NCBI GenBank assembly: GCA_945879145.1
Contig: CAMCUZ010000009.1
Coordinates: 1-64,000, forward strand
DNA: 64,000 nt
Origin: an uncultured Mediterranea sp.
GTDB taxonomy: Bacteria; Bacteroidota; Bacteroidia; Bacteroidales; Bacteroidaceae
Reading direction: 5' to 3'
The notes under the pieces were generated by a model, which was given only the letters and a program-made list of their open reading frames with translations, did no database searches and was not told the DNA's origin. Numbering within the stretch: position 1 is the stretch's first letter; every line of letters begins with the position of its first letter. Of the stretch, positions 7,849-15,516 are shown in pieces. Position numbers and translations under genes: made by a program.

Positions 7849-9643
7849 TGACGGGAGCAGATTCTTCTCCTTCAGCAACCGACTCTTCTTCTCGGTTGTC
7901 GCCCTCTTTGTGCTTTCGGTAGGCTTCTTCATCATTTATCAATACCAGCGGGAGAAGGCGTTCAAAGTGGAGCTACTCGACCTGAAGCTGCAAGATTACA
8001 ACGAACGGCTCCATCTGGAGATTGCAGATAGTGAGACCAGCGCATGGCCTCAACGGATAGACAACTACCTGAAAGAACATGTGGACCAGGCGTTGCGCGT
8101 CACGCTGATACTGCCCAACGGAAAGGTCATCTACGACAACAGCTACTTTACCCCCATCGGTAGTATATCCTCTGATGAGAAAGAGATAGGCAATCACCTC
8201 ACCCGACCTGAGGTGGTACAGGCTCTACACCAGGGCAAGGGGTGCGACATCCGACGTACCTCCAAGACCACCGGTACAGCCTATTTTTACTCGGCAACGG
8301 CCTATCCACAGGTGATCATCCGCTCAGCCCTGCCCTATAACCTCAATCTGGTGCGTACGCTGGCCGCCGATTACCACTACCTCTGGTTTGCCTTACTTCT
8401 CACGCTGGTGGTGCTCTTTGCATTCTACAAGCTTACCCGCCGACTGGGGCGCGCCATCAACCAACTGCGCGAATTTGCCCAACGAGCGGACCGCAACGAG
8501 CCTATCAATACGGAGATGCAGAAAGATTTTCCCCACAATGAGCTGGGAGAAATCTCGCAACATATCATCCAAATCTACAAACGATTGGTGGACACCAAAG
8601 AGGCGCTCTACATCGAACGCGAGAAACTCATTACCCACCTGCAGACCGCTCGCGAAGGACTCGGTGTCTTCACCAGTAACAAAAAGGAGATTTTGGTCAA
8701 CAACCTCTTTACCCAATATTTTAACCTCATCTCCGACCACAATCTAGAACGAGCCGAGGAGATTTTCCGCGTGAAAGAGTTTGCCCCCATCAATGACTTC
8801 ATCAATAAGGCGGACCGGCGATCGCAGGTCAAAGAGGAGCGACGCATGTCCAACTCCATCAATAAGAATGGCCGCATCTTCATCGTGGAGTGCATCATTT
8901 TCCAAGACCTAAGTTTTGAAATCTCTGTCAACGATATCACGCAAGAGGAGGAGCAGAGCCGACTGAAACGACAACTGACGCAGAACATTGCCCACGAACT
9001 GAAGACCCCCGTCAGCAGCATTCAGGGCTACTTGGAGACCATTGTCAGCACCGACAACCTGCCCAAGGAGAAGCTGGACAGCTTCATCGAACGCTGCTAT
9101 GCTCAGAGTAACCGCCTGAGCCGCCTGCTACGCGACATCTCAACGCTGACCCGTATGGATGAGGCTGCCAACATGATAGAGATGGAACGGGTTGATATCA
9201 GCCTGCTTGTAGCCAACATGATTAATGAGGTTGCCTTGGAGCTGGAGGAGAAACACATTAGCGTAATCAATGCGCTGAAGCCCAAAATACAGGTACAGGG
9301 CGACTACTCCCTGCTCTACTCTATCTTCCGTAACCTGATGGACAACGCCATAGCCTACGCCGGAACAGGTATTCGCATCACCCTGCAATGCTTCCGCGAA
9401 GATGAGGAGTACTACTACTTCAGTTTTGCAGATACTGGGGTGGGCGTCGCTCCCGAGCACCTGAACCGAATCTTCGAGCGCTTCTACCGAGTAGATAAGG
9501 GTCGTTCACGTAAGCTGGGAGGGACCGGTCTGGGACTGGCCATCGTGAAGAACGCCGTTCTGATCCACGGAGGGACGATACAGGCAAAGAACACCTTGGG
9601 TGGAGGATTGGAATTTCTCTTTACCCTGGCCAAACAGCCGTGA
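7826..9643 (+). CDS. Membrane sensor histidine kinase, PhoR-type
   Basis: A 605-residue kinase. A first membrane helix (about residues 20-40), a periplasmic region of about 140 residues and a second helix (about 185-205) are followed by a HAMP/linker region and a PAS-like stretch. The dimerisation domain has AHELKTPVSSIQGYLE with the phosphorylated histidine at residue 390; the ATP-binding domain has DNAIAY, DTGVGV and GGTGLGLAIVK. It is the partner of the overlapping response regulator. A phosphate-sensing role is inferred from the neighbourhood; the periplasmic domain is larger than in E. coli PhoR, which has almost none. The 3' end overlaps the convergent PPTase gene by 23 bp. Confidence 0.88.
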   Translation: MATALKLNDGSRFFSFSNRLFFSVVALFVLSVGFFIIYQYQREKAFKVELLDLKLQDYNERLHLEIADSETSAWPQRIDNYLKEHVDQALRVTLILPNGKVIYDNSYFTPIGSISSDEKEIGNHLTRPEVVQALHQGKGCDIRRTSKTTGTAYFYSATAYPQVIIRSALPYNLNLVRTLAADYHYLWFALLLTLVVLFAFYKLTRRLGRAINQLREFAQRADRNEPINTEMQKDFPHNELGEISQHIIQIYKRLVDTKEALYIEREKLITHLQTAREGLGVFTSNKKEILVNNLFTQYFNLISDHNLERAEEIFRVKEFAPINDFINKADRRSQVKEERRMSNSINKNGRIFIVECIIFQDLSFEISVNDITQEEEQSRLKRQLTQNIAHELKTPVSSIQGYLETIVSTDNLPKEKLDSFIERCYAQSNRLSRLLRDISTLTRMDEAANMIEMERVDISLLVANMINEVALELEEKHISVINALKPKIQVQGDYSLLYSIFRNLMDNAIAYAGTGIRITLQCFREDEEYYYFSFADTGVGVAPEHLNRIFERFYRVDKGRSRKLGGTGLGLAIVKNAVLIHGGTIQAKNTLGGGLEFLFTLAKQP

Positions 9644-10274
9644 CCCACGTTAAGACAAAGTCTGCATAAAGCCGATAGGCCATGCTGTAGCGTTGCTGCA
9701 GCGAGGTGCGATACTCTTGTGCATCAAAGCAACCTTCTGCAGCTATCGGGAAGGGGAAAATGCGCAGGTGCTGCTTGAAATCGACCGCTTCCTGCTGCGT
9801 CATGCTCTTGTACATCGCCTCCTTAGCCGACCAATGAAGCAACAGCGCTGCTACGGGCGATTCGTGATAAAGGGGCACCTCTTCATCCTCACGCATAAAT
9901 CGCGAAGCCACCTTGCATACCCGCTCACCCCATTGCTCCAGATCTATGCCGGGGTGGCTGCCCCATGGAGCAAGCATGACAGCCACATACCCTTTGGTAT
10001 GCGAAATACTGAGTGCATGCGTGTGGTCAAGCAGGTAAGGAGCACCAGCTGGGGTATAACCAATCAAGGCATCAGCAACATCCTGACGCCCAAGCATAGT
10101 AATCAGTAACAGACGCACAGAGAGCCATTCCATGCGACGATGGGGAGCGGCAAAACGTTCTACCCCCTGGGAGACAGAGGCAGGAAGACGAGCCATCAGT
10201 TCAGACTCCCCTTCCTCCATCTTCCAGATTCCTATCTGTGCATCATCCCAGCAGAAGTGTGCATAGAGCGCCAT
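9621..10274 (-). CDS. 4'-phosphopantetheinyl transferase, Sfp-type
   Basis: A 217-residue enzyme that moves the phosphopantetheine arm of CoA onto acyl or peptidyl carrier proteins. The two motifs of the superfamily are clear: GIDLEQW with the magnesium-binding D111 and E113, and LHWSAKEAMYK with K151, E152 and K156. It follows gldE by 21 bp on the same strand and is probably cotranscribed with ssb-gldE. Sfp-type enzymes modify primary or secondary carrier proteins; no carrier protein or synthase gene is in the window, so a housekeeping role is most likely. Confidence 0.92.
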   Translation of the reverse strand: MALYAHFCWDDAQIGIWKMEEGESELMARLPASVSQGVERFAAPHRRMEWLSVRLLLITMLGRQDVADALIGYTPAGAPYLLDHTHALSISHTKGYVAVMLAPWGSHPGIDLEQWGERVCKVASRFMREDEEVPLYHESPVAALLLHWSAKEAMYKSMTQQEAVDFKQHLRIFPFPIAAEGCFDAQEYRTSLQQRYSMAYRLYADFVLTWVTAVWPG

Positions 10275-10295
10275 ACCTGTCTTAATGAAAAAAGA

Positions 10296-11645
10296 TTAAT
10301 CGTCATGCTTCACCTCAGCAGAAAGGCTGTTGATCGTGAACTTTATCTTCAGAATACGCCGTTTGTCCATCTCGAGCACTTCAAGTTCATACTGTTGATA
10401 GGTCACCTTTTCATGACGCTTAGGGAACTCTCCCTTCAGCTCGAGCATCAAACCAGCCAGGGTATCCGCATCGCCGGCCACCGCATCGAAGGTTTCCTCG
10501 TCGAGGTGAGTCACTTTATAGAAATCGGTCAACAGGGTCTTCCCTTCGAATACCCAGGTATGGTCGTTAAGCTGCGTGTAGGTGCGCTCCTCATCGTCGT
10601 ATTCATCGTGGATTTCACCAACAATCTCTTCAATGATATCCTCCATGGTCACAATGCCCGAGGTGCCTCCAAACTCATCCACCACAATAGCGATATGAAT
10701 CTTATTGGCCTGGAAATCACGCAGTAAGTCGTCAATCATCTTCGTTTCAGGCACAAAATAGGCTGGTCGGATGAGCGACTGCCAGCGGAAGTTGTTTCCC
10801 TTGCCCAAGTGAGGCAGCAGGTCCTTGATATAGAGCACACCCTTGATGTTGTCGCGGTTGCCGGAATAGACCGGTATGCGCGAGTAGGCGTTCTCGATGA
10901 TGCACTGTAGCACCTCACTGAACGAGGCACGGATATCGAGATCCACGATATCTAGTCGAGAGGTCATCACCTCCTTAGCTGTCTCACCTCCAAAACGAAT
11001 GATACCCTCCAGGATGTTGGTCTCTTCAGAAATCTCGTTCTTATCAGTCAGCTCAAGCGCCTGCGAGAGTTCATCAACCGAAATCTGGTGGTTCTTATGC
11101 CCAACACGCTTATTGATGAACGAGGTAGAGTGAACCAGAAGCGAAGAGAAGGGATAGAAGAGTGAACGGCAGAAGTAGATTCCCGGTGCAGCAAAGCGGC
11201 AAAAGGCCAATGTCTTCTGTGCGGAGAAAATCTTCGGCATAATCTCGCCAAACAAGAGCAGCAAGAAAGTGAGCGCTACAGTAAGAATAAGAAACTCGGC
11301 TACGGGCGAACCAAAGTGTACCACCTGCATGAAGAAGATATTGCAAAGCATGATGATGGCCACATTGACCAGGTTGTTGGTGATGAGGATGGTGGCCAAT
11401 AACCGCTCAGTATCTCCCAGAAGTTGGTTCACTTTTTTATCCACAGGCAACTTCTCCTCCGAAAGGGCATTCAAATCAGAAGGAGAGAGCGAAAAGAAGG
11501 CAATCTCGGATGCAGAGGCAAAGCCGGAAAAGAGTAGCAATACTCCGGCCAGGATAATCGCTACAAGAGCTGAGGCAGACGGGGTGTCGCAAGTAATCCC
11601 GCTAAAGATTTGCGTCAGCTGGCATAAATAACTGTCAGGGTCCAA
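10296..11645 (-). CDS. gldE: GldE-like CNNM/CBS membrane protein
   Basis: A 449-residue protein with an N-terminal DUF21/CNNM membrane domain (hydrophobic segments beginning ALVAIILAGVLLLFSG), a pair of CBS domains (including the IHIAIVVDEFGGTSGIVTMED block) and a C-terminal CorC/HlyC domain. The family is linked to ion (magnesium) transport; in Flavobacteria GldE supports gliding, but non-gliding Bacteroidales also carry it. The gene order ssb-gldE-PPTase and nearby mutY is as in many Bacteroidetes. The only usable start in frame is TTG at 11645: a stop lies upstream at 11661-11663, and the nearby ATG at 11653 is out of frame and soon closed. Confidence 0.87.
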   Translation of the reverse strand: MDPDSYLCQLTQIFSGITCDTPSASALVAIILAGVLLLFSGFASASEIAFFSLSPSDLNALSEEKLPVDKKVNQLLGDTERLLATILITNNLVNVAIIMLCNIFFMQVVHFGSPVAEFLILTVALTFLLLLFGEIMPKIFSAQKTLAFCRFAAPGIYFCRSLFYPFSSLLVHSTSFINKRVGHKNHQISVDELSQALELTDKNEISEETNILEGIIRFGGETAKEVMTSRLDIVDLDIRASFSEVLQCIIENAYSRIPVYSGNRDNIKGVLYIKDLLPHLGKGNNFRWQSLIRPAYFVPETKMIDDLLRDFQANKIHIAIVVDEFGGTSGIVTMEDIIEEIVGEIHDEYDDEERTYTQLNDHTWVFEGKTLLTDFYKVTHLDEETFDAVAGDADTLAGLMLELKGEFPKRHEKVTYQQYELEVLEMDKRRILKIKFTINSLSAEVKHDD

Positions 11646-11685
11646 AGAGTCATTTTTTAGTTAAACAATCGCATCGCTTTTCTAA

Positions 11686-12075
11686 TCAAAAGGGTGCCTT
11701 AGTTAGCTCAGACTGCTCCTCAACCGATTGCTGCTGTGCAGGCTTTGGAGTCAGCATCTCCATGTTATCCACAAAGATTTCCGTCACATAACGGGTAATA
11801 CCTGAAGCATCATCGTAGGAGCGAGTTTGAATCTTTCCCTCCACATAGAGCTTGTCGCCCTTATGCACATATTTATCCACCACTTCGGCCAAGCGACCGC
11901 GGAAAACCAGGTTATGCCACTCTGTACGGTCAGGTATCTGAGTCCCATTAGCCAGCGTATAGCCACGTTCTGAGGTGGCCATTGTAACCTGAGCTACGCA
12001 GTTGCCCCCTTCGAAATAGGTCACCTTAGGCTCTTTGCCTACATTCCCTAAAAGAATTACTTTGTTGATGGACAT
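11686..12075 (-). CDS. ssb: Single-stranded DNA-binding protein
   Basis: A 129-residue OB-fold protein, starting MSINKVILLGNVGKEPKVTYF, that coats single-stranded DNA in replication and repair. It is shorter than the E. coli protein (178 residues): the glycine/proline-rich linker is nearly absent, and the C-terminal tip is ELTKAPF rather than the acidic DDDIPF, though the final Pro-Phe is kept. It is upstream of gldE in the same direction and downstream of mutY. A -7 element (TATTTTTG, minus strand, 12102-12109) sits 27 bp before the ATG. Confidence 0.94.
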   Translation of the reverse strand: MSINKVILLGNVGKEPKVTYFEGGNCVAQVTMATSERGYTLANGTQIPDRTEWHNLVFRGRLAEVVDKYVHKGDKLYVEGKIQTRSYDDASGITRYVTEIFVDNMEMLTPKPAQQQSVEEQSELTKAPF

Positions 12076-12101
12076 TGTTCCTAATAATTAAAAAGAGTGC
12101 C

Positions 12102-12109
12102 CAAAAATA
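12102..12109 (-). promoter_or_regulatory. -7 element of the ssb-gldE-PPTase unit
   Basis: TATTTTTG on the minus strand fits TAnnTTTG. It lies in the 73-bp gap between mutY and ssb, so ssb can be transcribed without mutY. A -33 TTTG was not identified. Confidence 0.55.
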
Positions 12110-12148
12110 GAGAGAATATTCACACCATGCAAACTTTCAGCCATTTTT

Positions 12149-13189
12149 TTATAAATATTTCTCGAAGAAGGCATGAATAAGTCGCGGTACGGCATACGTT
12201 TCCACCTCAGCAAGGGGGACTTTGAGGCAAGCAGAGAAAGAACGGGTCGCCTCAGGAAGAACTACCTCAATAAAGGTGGCATGAAGAGTGCGGTGTGACA
12301 GCTGATGTTTCACCCCCTGCTGCAAAATGCGTACCTCTGGCTGCTCGCCCGAAGCAATCCAATGAGCAAAAGCCGCTGAACTCAACAACTGCTCCACAGG
12401 AATGGGTTCGGTTGATTCTACGAGCGGTAGCTCATAGAGTCCCTTCCAAATATCATCAGACTGTCGCTTATTTATAAAGGTATATACGCCCGCGCGTACA
12501 TATATATAATAAAAATAGCGATCTGTCACCTTGGTCTTATGGCACTTCACAGGATAGCTCTCCACAGCCTGCTCTGACAACGCCTTACATCCTCCAGCCA
12601 GTGGACAGTCTTCACACCGAGGCTGTCTGGGCGTACAGAGCAGGGCACCAAAATCCATGATGGCTTGATTGAAGTCGGCCGGATGCTCTTTCGAGAGCAA
12701 GGTTTGAGCCAGCTGCCCCACTTCGCGCTTACCAGCAGCCGAATCCACAGGCGTTGAGATACCGAAAAAGCGGGTCAGCACTCGATTAACATTTCCATCG
12801 ACCACAGCGTAGGGCATGTCATAGGCAAACGAGCAGATAGCTGCAGCCGTATAGTCGCCCACTCCACTCAAGGCTCTCACCCCCTCGTAGGTGCGAGGGA
12901 AAACGCCCTGCATAGCGTGTGCCGCCTCGTATAGATGACGTGCACGTGAATAGTAGCCCAATCCCTGCCAAAACTTCATCACCTCATCCATCGATGCAGA
13001 GGCCAAAGAGGAGACATCAGGGAATCGCTCCACAAAACGGAGATAGTAAGCCATCCCCTGTTCTACACGGGTCTGTTGCAAAATAATTTCAGATATCCAG
13101 ATGCGGTAAGGATCGCGGCTTTCGCGCCAAGGCAAGTGGCGTCCAAACTGCTTATACCAGGTCAATAATAGCGTTGCAAACTGTTTCAT
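12149..13189 (-). CDS. mutY: A/G-specific adenine DNA glycosylase
   Basis: A 346-residue base-excision enzyme removing adenine mispaired with 8-oxoguanine. The helix-hairpin-helix region ALSGVGDYTAAA is followed by the catalytic aspartate D131 (VVDGNVNR); E43 sits where the general acid is expected. The 4Fe-4S cluster ligands C185, C192, C195 and C201 have the spacing C-x6-C-x2-C-x5-C. The last roughly 110 residues form the NUDIX-like domain that recognises 8-oxoguanine. The -7 element ends 5 bp before the ATG, so the mRNA may be leaderless. Confidence 0.95.
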   Translation of the reverse strand: MKQFATLLLTWYKQFGRHLPWRESRDPYRIWISEIILQQTRVEQGMAYYLRFVERFPDVSSLASASMDEVMKFWQGLGYYSRARHLYEAAHAMQGVFPRTYEGVRALSGVGDYTAAAICSFAYDMPYAVVDGNVNRVLTRFFGISTPVDSAAGKREVGQLAQTLLSKEHPADFNQAIMDFGALLCTPRQPRCEDCPLAGGCKALSEQAVESYPVKCHKTKVTDRYFYYIYVRAGVYTFINKRQSDDIWKGLYELPLVESTEPIPVEQLLSSAAFAHWIASGEQPEVRILQQGVKHQLSHRTLHATFIEVVLPEATRSFSACLKVPLAEVETYAVPRLIHAFFEKYL

Positions 13190-13193
13190 GGTG

Positions 13194-13201
13194 CAAAAAT
13201 A
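13194..13201 (-). promoter_or_regulatory. -7 element touching the mutY start
   Basis: TATTTTTG on the minus strand fits TAnnTTTG. Transcription starting about 5 nt downstream would begin at or next to the A of ATG 13189. No -33 element was found. Confidence 0.55.
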
Positions 13202-13287
13202 GCCCTTTTTTAGGTAGCTAGAACGGCTTAGAAATACTTTTTTTGAAAAAACTACGAAATATATTTTTCAGAGCCGCCAAAAAGCTA

Positions 13288-13295
13288 TATATTTG
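13288..13295 (+). promoter_or_regulatory. -7 element of the HU gene
   Basis: TATATTTG fits TAnnTTTG; the ATG of HU follows 53 bp later after an A-rich leader. No exact TTTG was found 20 bp upstream, only a T-run. Confidence 0.6.
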
Positions 13296-13347
13296 CAGTC
13301 CAAAAAATTAGAAAACCATATTAATAATCATAATTATAACAAAGAAA

Positions 13348-13623
13348 ATGACTAAAGCTGATATCGTAAACGAAATTGCCAAAAGCACTGGCATCGACAA
13401 GGCAGCCGTATTAACGACAGTAGAGGCCTTCATGGAAGTTGTCAAGGCTTCGTTGAGCAAAGAAGAGAATGTATATCTGAGAGGTTTTGGCAGCTTCATT
13501 GTGAAGAAGAGAGCACAGAAGACCGCTCGCAATATCTCTAAAAATACGACTCTCATCATTCCTGAGCACAACATCCCGGCTTTCAAGCCTGCAAAGACCT
13601 TCACGCTGTCAGTGAAGAAATAA
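13348..13623 (+). CDS. HU-family DNA-binding protein
   Basis: A 91-residue HU/IHF-type histone-like protein: MTKADIVNEIAKSTGID at the N-terminus, then the GFGSF and VKKRAQKTARN region that starts the DNA-wrapping beta arm, and IPAFKPAKTFTLSVKK at the end. HU dimers bend and compact DNA. The next gene, a tiny basic protein, follows after 35 bp and may be on the same transcript; mutY is divergent. HU and IHF subunits cannot be separated by eye here. Confidence 0.94.
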   Translation: MTKADIVNEIAKSTGIDKAAVLTTVEAFMEVVKASLSKEENVYLRGFGSFIVKKRAQKTARNISKNTTLIIPEHNIPAFKPAKTFTLSVKK

Positions 13624-13658
13624 TTAACCGAAGTATTAACCATTAAAATTTTGAAGCT

Positions 13659-13751
13659 ATGCCTAGCGGAAAGAAGAAAAAAAGACATAAAATGTCAACG
13701 CACAAGCGTAAAAAAAGACTGAGAAAGAACAGACATAAAAGCAAGAAGTAA
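13659..13751 (+). CDS. Tiny basic ribosomal protein, COX24/bS22-type
   Basis: A 30-residue, highly basic peptide: MPSGKKKKRHKMSTHKRKKR followed by ten more residues rich in Arg, Lys and His. The pattern KRxKMxxHKxxKRxxKxR is that of the AURKAIP1/COX24 family, whose mitochondrial member is the small-subunit protein mS38 and whose actinobacterial members include bS22. A role on the 30S ribosome is therefore likely. Only Lys, Arg, His and a few small residues are used. It lies 35 bp after HU and is followed by a terminator-like hairpin before rng, an arrangement recalled from other Bacteroides. It is too short for usual gene-length cut-offs, but the conserved pattern makes it convincing. Confidence 0.85.
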   Translation: MPSGKKKKRHKMSTHKRKKRLRKNRHKSKK

Positions 13752-13779
13752 ATCTTAGTCCGAATTTTTTATTTGATAA

Positions 13780-13841
13780 ATAAACAGAGAACAAACTTGT
13801 GAAACAGCTAACCTGTAACGCAGGTTTGTTCTTTTGTTTAT
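13780..13841 (+). terminator. Hairpin between the COX24-like gene and rng
   Basis: AGAACAAACTTG (13788-13799) pairs with CAGGTTTGTTCT (13821-13832) with one wobble, and the flanks ATAAAC/GTTTAT extend the stem across a small bulge. The 3' side is U-rich (TTCTTTTGTTTATTG). It can end the HU transcript or act as an attenuator, since the rng start lies only 37 nt beyond it. Confidence 0.6.
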
Positions 13842-13878
13842 TGTAACGTGTAGAGTAATCATCGTAAAAGCAATTGTA

Positions 13879-15453
13879 GTGACAAGCGAACTCGTAGTAG
13901 ATGTACAGCCCAAAGAGGTCTCCATTGCCCTGCTGGAAGACAAGCAACTGGTGGAGCTACAGAGTGAGGGACAAAATGTTTCTTTCTCCGTGGGCAATAT
14001 GTATTTGGGCCGCGTCAAGAAATTGATGCCCGGCTTGAATGCCTGCTTCGTGGACGTGGGTTACGAGAAAGATGCTTTTCTTCATTACTTGGATTTAGGT
14101 CCCCAGTTCAATACGCTGGAAAAATTTGTCAAACAGACCTTAAGCGATCGTAAAAAGATTACCTCCATTAGTAAGGCCACACTCCTCCCCGATCTGGAAA
14201 AGGACGGCACCATAGCCAACACGCTCAAAGTGGGACAGGAAGTGGTAGTACAGATTGTCAAGGAACCTATTTCTACCAAAGGGCCACGTCTTACCTCCGA
14301 GCTCTCGTTTGCCGGACGCTATCTCGTGCTGATTCCCTTCAACGACAAGGTTTCTGTATCACAAAAAATTAAGTCAAGTGAAGAACGGGCCCGACTCAAG
14401 CAGTTGCTCATGAGCATCAAGCCGAAAAACTTCGGCGTCATCGTGCGCACCGTGGCTGAGGGCAAAAGGGTAGCCGAACTTGACGGAGAGCTAAAGGTGC
14501 TGCTGAAGCATTGGGAAGATGCCATGGTCAAGGTGCAGAAAGTCACCAAGTACCCCACACTGATTTACGAAGAGACCAGCCGAGCCGTAGGGTTGCTGCG
14601 CGACCTCTTCAATCCCTCTTTTGAGAGTATTCATGTTAACAACGAAGCGGTTTTCCACGAGATAAAGGATTACGTAACGCTTATTGCACCCGAACGAGCC
14701 AACATCGTGAAGCTCTACAAAGGCACACTCCCCATCTTCGACAACTTTGCCATCACCAAGCAAATCAAAGCCTCATTTGGGCGTACCGTCTCCTATAAAA
14801 GCGGCGCCTATCTGATCATTGAACATACTGAGGCACTGCATGTGGTGGATGTAAATAGTGGTAACCGGACCAAAAATGCCAACGGGCAAGAGGCTAACGC
14901 CATCGAAGTGAATTTGGGAGCAGCCGATGAACTGGCCCGGCAACTGCGACTCAGGGATATGGGTGGCATCATCGTGGTGGATTTCATTGACATGAACCTG
15001 GCTGAGAATCGCCAGAAACTCTATGAAAGGATGTGCCAAAACATGCAGAAAGACCGTGCACGCCACAACATCCTCCCCTTGAGCAAGTTTGGATTGATGC
15101 AGATTACACGTCAACGGGTACGTCCAGCCATGGATGTCAACACCGAAGAGACCTGCCCCACCTGCTTTGGCAAGGGTACCATCAAGTCGTCAATCCTCTT
15201 TACCGACACCCTTGAAAACAAAATTGACTACCTAGTCAACAAGTTGAAGATAAAGAAATTCTCGTTACACGTACACCCCTATATTGCTGCTTATATCAAC
15301 CAAGGCATGGTATCGATGAAGCGCAAATGGCAGATGAAGTACGGATTTGGCATCAAGGTCATTCCAAGCCAGAAACTGGCATTTCTGCAATATGTCTTCT
15401 ACGATCCTCACGGCGAGGAGATAGACATGAAGGAAGAGATCGAGATGAAGTAA
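13879..15453 (+). CDS. rng: Ribonuclease E/G
   Basis: A 524-residue endoribonuclease of the RNase E/G family, acting in rRNA maturation and mRNA decay. An S1-type RNA-binding domain lies at the N-terminus (VGNMYLGRVKKLMPGLNACFV), followed by the catalytic domain with the magnesium-binding aspartates in HVVDVNSGNRT and VVDFIDM, and the zinc-link motif CPTCFGKG. No long C-terminal degradosome scaffold is present, so it is the RNase G-like short form. GTG 13879 (reading MTSELVVDVQPKEVS) is chosen because homologs begin there as remembered; a TTG at 13834 would start inside the upstream hairpin. The gene ends at a strong bidirectional terminator. Confidence 0.94.
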   Translation: MTSELVVDVQPKEVSIALLEDKQLVELQSEGQNVSFSVGNMYLGRVKKLMPGLNACFVDVGYEKDAFLHYLDLGPQFNTLEKFVKQTLSDRKKITSISKATLLPDLEKDGTIANTLKVGQEVVVQIVKEPISTKGPRLTSELSFAGRYLVLIPFNDKVSVSQKIKSSEERARLKQLLMSIKPKNFGVIVRTVAEGKRVAELDGELKVLLKHWEDAMVKVQKVTKYPTLIYEETSRAVGLLRDLFNPSFESIHVNNEAVFHEIKDYVTLIAPERANIVKLYKGTLPIFDNFAITKQIKASFGRTVSYKSGAYLIIEHTEALHVVDVNSGNRTKNANGQEANAIEVNLGAADELARQLRLRDMGGIIVVDFIDMNLAENRQKLYERMCQNMQKDRARHNILPLSKFGLMQITRQRVRPAMDVNTEETCPTCFGKGTIKSSILFTDTLENKIDYLVNKLKIKKFSLHVHPYIAAYINQGMVSMKRKWQMKYGFGIKVIPSQKLAFLQYVFYDPHGEEIDMKEEIEMK

Positions 15454-15454
15454 A

Positions 15455-15500
15455 AAAGAATCGGGTGTTTCCCCTTGTTTGTGGAAACACCCGATTCTTT
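15455..15500. terminator. Bidirectional terminator between rng and inositol synthase
   Basis: A perfect 18-bp stem, AAAGAATCGGGTGTTTCC (15455-15472) and its complement (15483-15500), with a 10-nt loop, A-rich on the left and T-rich on the right. It serves convergent genes on both strands. Confidence 0.9.
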
Positions 15501-15516
15501 TTATGCAGGATAGCGA

